DNA of 64,000 nucleotides from Suillus spraguei (lineage: Eukaryota; Basidiomycota; Agaricomycetes; Boletales; Suillaceae), in assembly GCA_016800925.1 (NCBI GenBank), contig JABCPU010000105.1, positions 62,001-126,000 on the forward strand. The letters run 5' to 3'. Each line of letters begins with the position of its first letter. Within the stretch, counting starts at the first letter, position 1. Made by a program: the position numbers and the translations under genes. The notes beneath the pieces were generated by a model. That model saw only the letters and a list, made by a program, of their open reading frames with translations, was not told the DNA's origin and made no database searches. Below are positions 51,700-61,623 of the stretch, piece after piece.

Positions 51700-52170
51700 C
51701 CCCACGTGCAGTAGCGGTCGGTGGTGTAATGACTCGGACACTGGCTCATGGATCTAGCATCGCCTTTGCACGGAGACGCCACATTCCGGGTTCATGGTAA
51801 GTCACGGTAGGATCTGGATGTGCTGAAGGCCACCACTGGCAGATCCGAGATCTGAGGTTTTCGCAGCCCCTCAACCGTAAACTACCCTCTCGGTGGGTCA
51901 TATTTACCTTGAGCAACTGGCCAGTACGTCCGAGTCGAACGCGGTTGCAGTCGTGCCTCGGAACTTGTACTCCCACTGGATATATGGGCTCAGCAGTGTC
52001 ATTCCTAAACAAAATGAGACAGTTGGCGCGCTTGGGGTAGCAGTATACCCCTGACAAGAATTTTCGTAGGTTCGAAACCGCTTGTAAGGATTGTATATCC
52101 TCTACGCGCGGACCAACACTTCCAGGCTCGAAACCGGCCATGTGACCTAGTGATGCAACAGCAGTCATGA
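51700..52170. other. tRNA-like, possibly SINE-derived segment
   Basis: Plus-strand words resemble polymerase III boxes: GGTGGTGTAATGACTCGGAC near 51719, and TTGGCGCGCTTGGGGTAGC near 52022 followed by GGTTCGAAACC at about 52070-52080. No clean cloverleaf can be drawn, so it is not a functional tRNA gene. A SINE remnant is one explanation; chance is another. Confidence 0.25.
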
Positions 52171-52570
52171 GTCACATGTACATTTCCCTTCATTATCTTA
52201 CCTTGTGCTCACTCTCACTCCGACCATTCATTTTTATTATCACCACATGCTCTTACGCTCAAGTCCGGCCTAGTCAACTACTCGAAAACATATATATACC
52301 GCCCATGTATCTATAGCGAAGCGAATTCAATCCTAGAGATTCTCCGCTTAAAAGCACCTCAGAAAGTCCTTGAAGCCGCGTCTCGTCTGGTAAAACTCGT
52401 CTCGAAAGTCTTGCCCTACTCGTATCCTAACTACGTCAGTCTGTTCCTTGTCATTATCACCTTTTACTCACCCACATCTCTCTCGTTCTATCACTTTCCC
52501 CTTCGAATCATACACTGACCCCCTAGCGTCCCTCTTGTCCTAGCTAACAGATCCTTATCCCAGGAGATAG

Positions 52571-52700
52571 ATGACTACAGCAGGTGCTAAGGACGTGGTC
52601 TGCCTCGCGATACTCTCCTGGACGCCTCTAGCTTGGGCTTCGCTTGCAAGCAATTCGCCCAGTTTGCAAGCACAGCCTTATCGTGTTGTCTCCCGACAAA
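52571..52700 (+). pseudogene. Orphan first exon with signal peptide
   Basis: Downstream of a TATA-like CATATATATACC (near 52288) and a long pyrimidine-rich leader, an ATG at 52571 opens MTTAGAKDVVCLAILSWTPL, then AWASLASNSPSLQAQPYRVV, a plausible secretion signal, ending at a GTATGT donor at about 52701. No second exon follows; instead the MSH5-tail duplicate begins 33 bases on. A related stretch (TQAQPRRVVC in one frame) occurs at 57845-57880. It is probably a truncated secreted-protein gene; family unknown. Confidence 0.4.
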
Positions 52701-52733
52701 CGTATGTTATGGTTGCTGTTATTGCTCTATCCT

Positions 52734-52808
52734 GGAGCTCTACATGAATGATTACATTCTACGGTACCACCGTAAGGATTGTTGTGACCCAGAAAATACA
52801 AGCGAAAC
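52734..52808 (+). repeat. MSH5 tail/3' flank segment, copy 2
   Basis: Duplicate of 50071-50158 (shared GTAAGGATTGTTGTGA and flanks). It lies just outside the MIR1 stop codon, and so marks one edge of a segmental rearrangement in this region. Confidence 0.6.
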
Positions 52809-52841
52809 CTTCCGAGGAGTCTTAGGGAAGCTCGGTATCTA

Positions 52842-54310
52842 TCAAACGACAGCACTAGTCTCTTTGTGTATCTCCATACCAGGGGGTGCACCCAAAGCTA
52901 TGTGAAAGGTTAAAGAGTAGAATGCGAACCTTCATCAATGCTTACCTTCTTTTATTGCACCATACAGTATAAACTGCCCGGATACTAGGCCCGCGGTCAT
53001 GATCATCCTAGGTCCGAGACCAGCGAAAAGGCCACGGAAACCAGCCTCACGAGCGAGCACTGCGAGTCGATGCAGCATGGAGCCCTTTGGCCCATGTCCT
53101 TTGTTTATCTGACTCAGTAGGGTATCCGCTGGCTGCATGTCATCGTTCCAGAGGTCAGACAATCTGGATAAACGTACTTCTGTGTTGAGACAGATACTCA
53201 CATGACTCAGAATGGCCGCTGCGAAACCTGCAATGATGCCGCTACCGAGCTGTATTGTGAATTTGCTGGTACCGGAGAGTGTGCGACGGGTCTCTTCGGA
53301 CATTGAACGAAAAGCAATCTCGTGACAGAATTCGTTTACTGTAAATTGCCCGATGGCATAAGGTATCTGTCTGAACAGATGATTATTTATGCGAAATTGG
53401 TCAGTTATGATAGGCTCACTTGCATAGAATCGGGAGAAAACCTGCGTAAAGCTCGCTTAGACCACCTTCACGCGCCAGACGAGTGAATCCCGTGACAAGT
53501 CCCGTTGCGTAAGTTCTGTCTGACACGAGACGGATCCGGGTGGCTTCTAAAGGTGTCAGGAGGATATCTGCAAAGAACCTAATGAAATGTAGAAACTTAG
53601 AAAATCGTCAGTATATCGCGACATACTCAGCAATACTAGCTGATCCAAGGTAGATTGCTGATCGATACTTCACTGCCGCCTCCGGCCACCTACAAATTCG
53701 ACTCCTCTTTTCTTCCAGTACTCGTAACCAGCGAATTTTGCGCCTCCTTGTATAAAATAACCAACTGCAGTTGGGCCGAAACCTGTGAGGAGAGCTCTGG
53801 GACCTTCTGTCGCGATAACATAACGTGTTCCGGTCAACATGTTCAGCCTCTTGTACGCGGGATCAATTTGAATTCGCGTCTTCACGACATCGACGGCTGC
53901 ACGCGCGAATGGTAGGTCAGAAGATAGACACAAAAGAGAACTAGGCTAGAACAATGCCCCTCACGCGTCATCGCACCGTGGGTGATCCTTTATGTGTATT
54001 AATGTGTGGCATTTGTAGATCTCTGGGGAGACTTACGTGCAGCATAGTGCTCCTGACATAGACAGAATCGTGTAAGTCACGGTATTAGGAGATATAGTCC
54101 TTATTAGACATACCTGCAAGGAAGAAGGAAGAGTAATCTTTTGAAGTGAACTGGGGGATTGCCTGATGGGCTTTCGTTGCTTTCCTCGTCATCGTCCAAG
54201 GTGGAGTAAGAGGGACCGCAGTACTAGTACCAGACACGTTTATATTATGGCACTTGTCGCCGCGTGACTTACAGAACTGCGATGACGTCAAATGCTTTAA
54301 TTAGTACCAT
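52842..54310 (-). CDS. MIR1: Mitochondrial phosphate carrier (one-base frame break)
   Basis: SLC25-type inner-membrane carrier importing phosphate with protons for ATP synthesis. Exons read from 54310 downward: 54310-54273, 54223-54114, 54052-54037 (16 bases), 53987-53965 (23 bases), 53896 onward, then three more, ending [13 protein letters not shown] with a stop at 52842-52844. The three carrier repeats keep their signatures: [44 protein letters not shown]. Also seen are [21 protein letters not shown] and [16 protein letters not shown]. Between EFVGG and [11 protein letters not shown] (about 53683-53690) one base is missing for a continuous frame; no intron fits. The gene sits inside the repeat-rich tandem-family region on the opposite strand. 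Confidence 0.88.
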
Positions 54311-54538
54311 TGGATCGCCCGATAGCCCAATTCTCAAGCACATTTCTCAAGCCTCCCATAGCTAGACCTCGAAGAGAAAGACAGTCGATCGTTATTACTA
54401 TTACTGCGGTTCAAAAACATGTTGAAGTTGGCTCCGTTGAACCCCAAAAAGTGTCTCGGGCCGAACCTGGCTCGCTTCTATCATCGAAACTTAAACTGAG
54501 TGATGGTGATTGCTACCCAGCTTCAATCACCTTTCATC

Positions 54539-55316
54539 ATGGCGCCTGTCACACAAATCATGTACTTCAAGACCTCTTCGTCCTACCTCCAGGATCCCTC
54601 TCGGTTGATTTCTGAGCTCGCGACTAAAAGTTCAGCAGCCAAAATTAAAGGGCTTTCTAAGTGAATCACTAGAGTCATCATCCTCGAAAGCATGCTAGCT
54701 TATCGTTGATCGATTAAGAGCATACCTTGGTTTCGAGACGGAGGATCCAAGCAATGCATTCTGGGTCTTCGGTAAGTCAGGTTCGCGACATACCAAGTCC
54801 AGTCACGTTGAACCAGTACGGCAGAGTGGGCTTCCAAGTCTGCGCATGACACATATCATCAGACAGACACTTTCAAGGCTACACAAGCAGCTGCTCGACA
54901 AATCTTTGCGAGCAGACCTATCCATACATTTGCCGGGTTCTCCAACGCTAGTCAGATATTTCTGCTCCAGTGACGGGATTTGTCACTTTCACTCTCAAGA
55001 GGGGTGTCGGCATGAACGCGCTCCAACCCCTTGTCAGACAGCTTCAGGCTAAGCTTCAAGGAACACCCAGGTTTTACGGCTCGAGCTGGGTGCCTGCCAT
55101 CGATAAGCCCAATGTAGTTTACGGCGTGTTGGGATGGGAGAGTGTGCAGGTAACTTTGACATTGATTCCTCCGAGTCACCTGCCAATGATTATCGATAGG
55201 CGCACTGGAATGCTGTTAGCTCAGGTCCTCTCAAAGAGATCATTGATAAAGTGAAGAAGGTCGCAGACGTTTGGCTTGTCCACGCCATACTGACCACATA
55301 CAAAGTGCGAGCTTGA
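54539..55316 (+). pseudogene. Tandem double-barrel family, copy C (single frameshift)
   Basis: Same four-exon layout as copy B with the same splice positions (GTGAATCAC to TTAAG, then GTAAGT to CAG). Exon 1 is nearly identical (MAPVTQIMYFKTSSSYLQDP). At 54957-54961 copy B has ATCTTTTCTGCT where this copy has ATATTTCTGCT, so one T is lost and the frame breaks after SNASQI. Beyond it the expected frame resumes (PVTGFVTFTLKRG, YGSSWVPAIDK, GVLGWESVQ, NAVSSGPLKEII) to a stop at 55314-55316. If the loss is a sequencing error, this would be a second functional gene. Confidence 0.7.
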
Positions 55317-55819
55317 TAATGTACGAACCAAACTTTGTCTTCTTGTATAGGAAGGTATTTTGAAGTCGCGAAATTTGTAATCTTGAATATCCACGTCGCA
55401 CGAATTTTGAAAAACGTTCTTAGAACTGCTTTTGATCTACAGTGTTTTACAAGTTAGCCATGTGCGGCTAGGCCGCCGTCTTGTAGACCAGTCGCCTTTT
55501 CTGAGAAGGGAATGTGTGGCATTTGTTGGTTATTGAGATAGCATGTATCAATTGAAAACACACATACCAGCCTGTCCTTGTTCCTTTGTTTTGATATGTT
55601 TTACGGTACGGACGCGATGCGTTCATGAGCTTACTACCGTGACTACTAGTAGTAGAGAGCTTAGACTCGGAAGCACGATGCGGTATGCCTATATGCGGAG
55701 TTTGAAAGTGACTACAATCCCTCCAAGTCGAAGACCACCACAGGTGATGAGCACATATCTTTACTGTCAATTTTTATTGGGATTGATATATTGATACTTG
55801 AACAAACTGATTTCTACTC

Positions 55820-56548
55820 AGCCTCCTCAATCTCATCTTTCATATAGGGTATGAGACTTACCTGGATATTCACCCATTGGGTGATTTTTTTGACCTCGAC
55901 TCCTCGCTTGCCAAGAACATGCGCAGTCGTAAGGGTCTTTCTGGCTCTCGTGTTAATGCGCCATGTTAACTCTGTCAACTATAAGCTCCGTCATTGCAAG
56001 CACATGCGATTGCGGACCGCGTAGGGAACGAAAATCTTAATCGAGTCAGAAGCATCAAGGAGTGCGACAAGTAGCATGGTGTCTCATTGTCAGGGCCTGA
56101 TACCACAGGCGCACAACAAACTATCAATGGATCAGTTTCAAAATACTAGTACACAGCGGTCACCGTGCATTGATAGGAATGTGATGCGCATTGCGCAGCC
56201 CATAAACATCCATTCTACTTGGTCACTGATCATCTCCTATATCGAAACTTTTCCCTCCTGATGTTAAGGTGCCTTTTCCACGCAGTCTCACGCGATATCA
56301 TACTACGAGGCATCTAAGAACGGCAAGATTTCCGTTTCGGTGAGATGTACTGCGAGGCTCGCACTATCACTGCTGATCTTGTTGTGGAAACATCTTAGCT
56401 CAGTCCACCTTGCCATCAACGGATGGTTAGTACCTTCTGCTCACTCGTGTCTTGGGATCGTCATCGCCTGGTGTCTATTGACTTCGATTGATTAGTTGGA
56501 CGTACCTATGTCCTCGTATTAACTGCTCTGCACATTATATACTTGGTC
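55820..56548. other. Intergenic
   Basis: No recognised gene. A minus-strand stretch near 55950-55870 reads RARKTLTTAHVLGKRGVEVK, protein-like but isolated and unassigned. Confidence 0.35.
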
Positions 56549-56665
56549 ACCTGCGGGTGCGGGTCAAGCCGTGGGTCGATGGTAACCCGTGATGTTCTGA
56601 CCCGGGTAGGTACGAGTAGGCCTCTGAAAATTTCAGTACCCGCAGGTTAGGTGCGGGGTATAGCT
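56549..56665. repeat. GGGT/ACCC-rich segment
   Basis: A cluster of GCGGGT and ACCCG words (TGCGGGTGCGGGTCAAGCC, GACCCGGGTAGGTACG, TACCCGCAGG, GTGCGGGG) in an AT-richer surrounding, immediately upstream of copy D. It looks like a short imperfect repeat, possibly from a mobile element. Confidence 0.4.
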
Positions 56666-56701
56666 CGTGTCGATCTATGTCCATTATCATACCCTATCAT
56701 C

Positions 56702-57458
56702 ATGGCGCCCGTCACAGAGATCATGCACTTTAAGACCACTTCGTCCTACCTCCAGGATCCCTCTCGGTGGATTTCTGAGCTTGCGACTCAAAGTCCCGAA
56801 AACATTAAAGGGTTTTCCAAGTGAATCACCGAAGTCATTGTCAAAGCATGCTAGCTTATCTATAGTTTATCGATTAAAGGGCATACCTTGGTTTCGAGAC
56901 CGAGGATCCAAATATTGCATTCTGGGTATCGGTTAAGTTGCGACATACTAGTCCAGACGCACTGAACTACTGGCAGAGTGGGCTTCTTTGTCTGCGCATG
57001 ACACATATCGTCAGACAGACACTTTCAAGGCTACACAAGCAGTTGCTCAACAAATCTTTGCGGACACACCCACCCATGCGTTTGTCAACTTCTCTGACAC
57101 TAGTCGGATCTTTTCTGCTCCAGTGACGGAATTTGTCATTTCCACTCTCAAGGAGGGTGCCAGTATCGACGCGCTTCAGGCCCTCGTCCACAATTTAAGG
57201 CCAAACTTCTAGGAACACCCAAGTTCTACGGCTCGAGTTGGGCGACTGTTGTTGATAAGCCCAACATAATTTACGGCGTATTAGGATGGAGAGTGTGCAG
57301 GTAATCCTAATATTGGTTCTTCCAAGTCAATTGCTCATCGGTCACAGGCACACTGGGATGCTGTAAGCTTAGATCCCCTCAAGAAGATCATTGATGAAGT
57401 GAAGGAGGTTGCTGACATTTGGCTTGTTCACGCCAAACTAACGCAATACAATGCATGA
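56702..57458 (+). pseudogene. Tandem double-barrel family, copy D (several frameshifts)
   Basis: Starts MAPVTEIMHFKTTSSYLQDP and keeps the exon order, but has at least three small indels. One is at the end of exon 2 (GGGTATCGGTTAAG in place of GGGTCTTCGGTAAG). One is near 57187-57200, where VHNL no longer leads into the KLxGTP segment. One is a lost G in GGATGGAGAGTG near 57285-57292. The 3' part (SSGP-like region replaced by a frame with stops, then WLVHAKLTQYNA) is recognisable. Non-functional. Confidence 0.8.
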
Positions 57459-58443
57459 ACTCGATGATCGTGATACGAACCAAACTTCGTTTGTTGTTGT
57501 AGGAAGGTATTTTGAAGTTATGAAATATGTACAGGCTTGCATATCCCCGAGGAACACTTTGGCAAACGCTCCTCTGTTTTTGATATGTAGTGTGTTAAAA
57601 GTTACCCGTGTGCCCATAACCCACCATCCACTTCATTTGACACTGGTGACATATCTTGCTGGCTCTGGTAAGTATGCTTTTCATCAATTAAAATGCAACC
57701 GGATTTACCTCCTGCTTTTACTATTACTCAGACTCCGTGGGATCCGCTGTTGTCGTGTAGAGTGGCGGCTAGTGGCAGTTATAGCTGTAAATTGACGCCG
57801 ATACTGCAGTCTGGATCATGAAGGCCTTATGCATTTGATTGGACGCAAGCACAGCCTCGTCGTGTTGTCTGCCGATCGGCTTGTGCTATGGTTACAGTCA
57901 TGACAGCGCATTGAATGCTGAGCTTTGTTCCCACTGACAGAGGGGTTGGACAGATATTTACCGTTTCAAGACGATGTACGCTGCTTCAAGTTGTCCGTAA
58001 ACAAGGATGTTGCCCTATTGAGGCGAGATGAGTCACCGTCTGCTGCGCCTGCATGCAAACGCGCGGCGAAATGCAACTAATAGCCAAGGCAGTCTTGCAA
58101 ATGCGATTGATGCCTGTGATGCAGTGAGTTATGAGCCTGTTGAAGTGAAGATGTAGTAAACCCTTTCGTCTACCTCGAGTATGCCATCAACAGCGGGCCG
58201 CGGGGGTTTAGGACTGATGACGCATTAATATGATTTATGAGTAGATAAATGCATGTTTGGTGAGAGTGCGTCGTGGTGTGTGGCGAGCACGCACAGTCCA
58301 CGAGTTACTTATTTGACCTTGTGTGATCCTCGCCGCGGATGGAATAAAGGTGGTACACTACAACTTCAACTCCGCCAAAACGAATACGTACCGTTCACCT
58401 CCCTCATATCCACTGCCGCCTTCGTTGCGCACCTCTCCTAACT
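57459..58443. other. Intergenic
   Basis: The first 150 bases resemble the 3' flanks of copies B and C (GGAAGGTATTTTGAAGT, later TAGTGTGTTAAAAGTTA). A stretch at 57840-57885 resembles 52660-52700. The last few hundred bases are the presumed SCS2 promoter. No gene seen. Confidence 0.5.
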
Positions 58444-59767
58444 ATGTCTGTCCATCTCATTCCCAACAACGCGTTGGGTTTCAATAGTACGTCTTCTCCC
58501 GTTTTCTACGTCAAGCGCCCGAACAACTCATTTTTTGAAGGACCCTTCACGCAGCTTGTCAAGCAAGTTCTAACTATCACAAATAAAAATGCGCAGCCAG
58601 TAGCATTCAAAGTCAAGACTACAGCACCCAAGGTGAGCAGAATGTCATAGATGTTTCAGTAGCTTATGAGCTCCGTAGCTGTATTGCGTACGACCAAACT
58701 CTGGTAGGATAGAGCCTGGTGAAAGCGTTGATGTCTCCGGTATGTGCCTCGTGTTTAGTCTATGTGCGAACTCGCTCACATCTTCAACAGTCATGCTACA
58801 ACCGATGAAAGACGAACCTCCTTTATCGTCTAAGTGCAAGGACAAGTTCCTAATCCAAAGTACCCTCATCACACCCGAAAAGGAGACTCGAGACCTACAG
58901 GAGTTTGTAAGTCTTTCTACATGCATATCGTATTCTCATCTTCATGTTGGTCCGCAGTGGAATGCGCAAGCAGGCGCTAGTGAAGAGTGGAAGGTTTACC
59001 AGCAAAAACTCCGTGTTGTGTACCTCCCGCCCGAAGGACAAACCGTTGAAGAGGAGGATGAGGGACATGTGGAGCCACCTATGCCTGCCCGCCCTCATGC
59101 AGAGCCTGCTGGTGGACCATCTGTGAGTGCTTTGACTACCTGAGAACATTCGAACCACTAAATACGATCGCACCATCTGCAGACCTATGCAACTGTCAAC
59201 TATCCAGAACCACGCCCTACTCCAGCTATGCCGGAATTCTCTTACGATGATGCAGTTCAAGTTGCACCGCTCGTGCAACCTCAACGCTCTGTCACACCAC
59301 CTGCACCAGAGCGAGAAGTGAACAGTTCTCAAGAGGCTGGTTCTTATCGGGAGGAATTCGACTTCCAGAGATCTACCAGTGGTGGAGTCGGCGTTGTCAA
59401 CGTCAACGTGCATTCGCCCTCACGGCCACCCACTCCTCCAGTTGCACGGGTACCCTCAATTAACCAAGAGTTGGAAGCGAAGTATATTGCGGCTCAGGAC
59501 GAGATACAACGACTTCGGGATCTTCTTGCGGCTGTGCCTGATCCCAGTTCTCTAGCGCCAGAGTCCATTGCACCTACCTCCATCGCTCCCTCGGACTTCC
59601 GGAGGAGACATACATCGGCGCTCTCAGACGACGGAGAGACGTATGCGGGATCTGACGTCGGTACCATGGTGGAGCATGATAGTGTTATCCACCAGGAAGG
59701 CGTTCCACTACAGGTGGTTGTTATTATTGCGCTTGGCGTTTTTATCACAACGTATCTATTTTTCTAA
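58444..59767 (+). CDS. SCS2: VAP/Scs2-type ER membrane contact protein
   Basis: Tail-anchored ER protein whose MSP domain binds FFAT motifs, tethering ER to plasma membrane and recruiting lipid-transfer proteins. Exons: 58444-58486, 58541-58632, 58679-58739, 58791-58906, 58958-59122, 59183-59767; 353 residues. MSP domain: MSVHLIPNNALGF, RPFTQLVKQVLTITNKNAQP, VAFKVKTTAPKLYCVRPNSG, RIEPGESVDVSVMLQP, KDKFLIQST. A Pro-rich linker, a short coiled coil (INQELEAKYIAAQDEIQRLR) and a C-terminal membrane anchor (VVVIIALGVFITTYLFF) follow. The first intron (58487-58540) is a multiple of three, has no stop and ends in AAG; removing it restores the conserved LGF-x-RP-x-T junction. Confidence 0.88.
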
Positions 59768-60423
59768 GTAGCCGAGCAGAAACGTGCTCCTTTCATTCCC
59801 TTTCTTCGTCGATCCCTCCGGGCTCGCTGAAGCCGTTTCGCGCAACACATGCCACGCACCATATACAATATTTTCTTCGTTGGTGATATGAAAGGGGTAT
59901 TGGGGAGTGCTGTTGCAGTTCTCATGACTTTACGCATTTATTACCGAGTTACATAGTACGTTAGCATTTTTTTTCCTTGTTGTGTCTTGCTTAGTGTTAT
60001 CGTCCTGTGCATCACCGCTATATATGATCCGATTTGAACAACACGGCTACGGGCGTGGTTGAGGAGCTGGTCTTCCGCTTTGATGCTGGAAAAAATCCTC
60101 GAGGCCTGTGATTATATACGTACATCTACACCGTAATAGAGTATAATTATGTACTCAGCCGATATTATATCAGACTCGTACGATAATTAACCCTGTCTGC
60201 GTGTGATGTTCAGGATTTCTGCCGTACTAGCTTGTCAACGCGAATGATGTCATTGAATTCATTACAATGTATGCGTAATAATTAATGGACTAGAGACCAG
60301 GGGCCCGGACCTACGGACTTCCCACTCCGGACCGCTTCGAGCCGAAAGTTGTGCCTATTAATAATTAATGCCTCACTAATAAATGCCTCACCGGATGACG
60401 TGATCTACATAGTACATCCCACC
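59768..60423. other. Intergenic
   Basis: SCS2 3' UTR and the presumed SOD promoter. No gene or RNA seen. Confidence 0.5.
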
Positions 60424-61214
60424 ATGAACACGTACCCTCAAAAACAATCTAAGAAACCTATCTTCTTCACCGCAGCAATTACTGCTGCAGTCTTCTTCTT
60501 CGGCTACACCTGGCTTTTCAAGCCATCTGAGGCTGCAATCGTCCAAAAGGTATGTTGTTGATTATTCTCCACTATCGTGGCTGATAAATAGCGCAGGCGG
60601 TCGTGGTCCTAAAAGGCGACTCACCAGTTGCTGGCACCATCACATTTGAGCAGTCCTCAGTGGATGGGCCAGTCAAGGTCTCAGGAGAAATCACGAACCT
60701 TGACCCTTCTTCTCAGCGTGGCTTCCATATCCAGTGAGTATTCAGGTTCACGAAGTAGGCCAAGTATTCAGGTTATACTATCGATAGCTCTCTGGGAGAC
60801 CTCAGCAATGGCTGTATCTCTACTGGGTCGCATTTTAATCCATATGACAAAACACATGGTGCTCCCTCGGACTCTGTCAGGCATGTTGGCGACCTAGGGA
60901 ATATCGAGAGCGACGAATATGGCACAGCCACCATTTCCTTCAAGGACAGCCTCATTTCCTTGAATGGCCCCACGAGTATAGTTGGGTAAGTTACATACAC
61001 AGATTGACTGTGTTCAATAGTATGAAACTCATATCCGCTTGTCAGACGGGCTGTCGTTGTTCATGCAGTATGGCACCTTTTCATTTTGAACGTGGTTCCC
61101 TACTAATATACTGTGCAGGGCGTCGATGATTTGGGAACAGGCAATAATGAAGAGTCTCTCAAGACCGGAAATGCAGGCGGACGAGCTGCTTGTGGTGTCA
61201 TCGGTTTGTTCTAA
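60424..61214 (+). CDS. Membrane-anchored Cu/Zn superoxide dismutase
   Basis: Converts superoxide to oxygen and hydrogen peroxide. Exons: 60424-60549, 60597-60733, 60788-60985, 61046-61067 (22 bases), 61119-61214; 192 residues. The catalytic part begins [20 protein letters not shown] and keeps the metal ligands in [15 protein letters not shown] and [15 protein letters not shown], the bridging HVGDLGNI, and RAVVVHAGVDDLG, ending AACGVIGLF. Before it lies a 42-residue extension with a strong hydrophobic helix ([19 protein letters not shown]) after a Lys-rich start. Ordinary cytosolic Sod1 lacks this. It is probably a type II membrane anchor, though an uncleaved or cleaved signal is possible. Which compartment it faces cannot be told. 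Confidence 0.9.
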
Positions 61215-61623
61215 TGACCTTTTATGACAACCTGATGTTAATCAAGAGTTGCATTAGGGCTCATGTAAATCATCTGAGTGTTGGGCGTGCTGCATCTTGT
61301 ATATTTCATTGTATCATCATATGTCGCCCATATCTCTCGGTCTGACAATTTATTTGTCTTTGCCTGAGTTGCGTGAGAGCTCATTAAGATGGCAAAGTGT
61401 GGATCGATACACCTTGGTACTCGTGGGGTTCAGTAAGAATGGAGAGGCTTTTGATCATGTTATGAAATAACTCCATTTCCATTAACATTAATGGCACTAG
61501 CTGGGCCATCAGATTTGCCCCGTATCTGCTCCTGCTACAGAGTTTCGCACTTTCTGACCAGTCGTCACATAATACTTCGATTCTACAAGCGTCTCGAAAT
61601 GATAATCAGCCTCACTCAGTTCG
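61215..61623. other. Intergenic, convergent gene ends
   Basis: About 400 bases between the SOD stop and the stop of the CSC1-like gene. It presumably holds both 3' UTRs. Nothing else seen. Confidence 0.5.
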
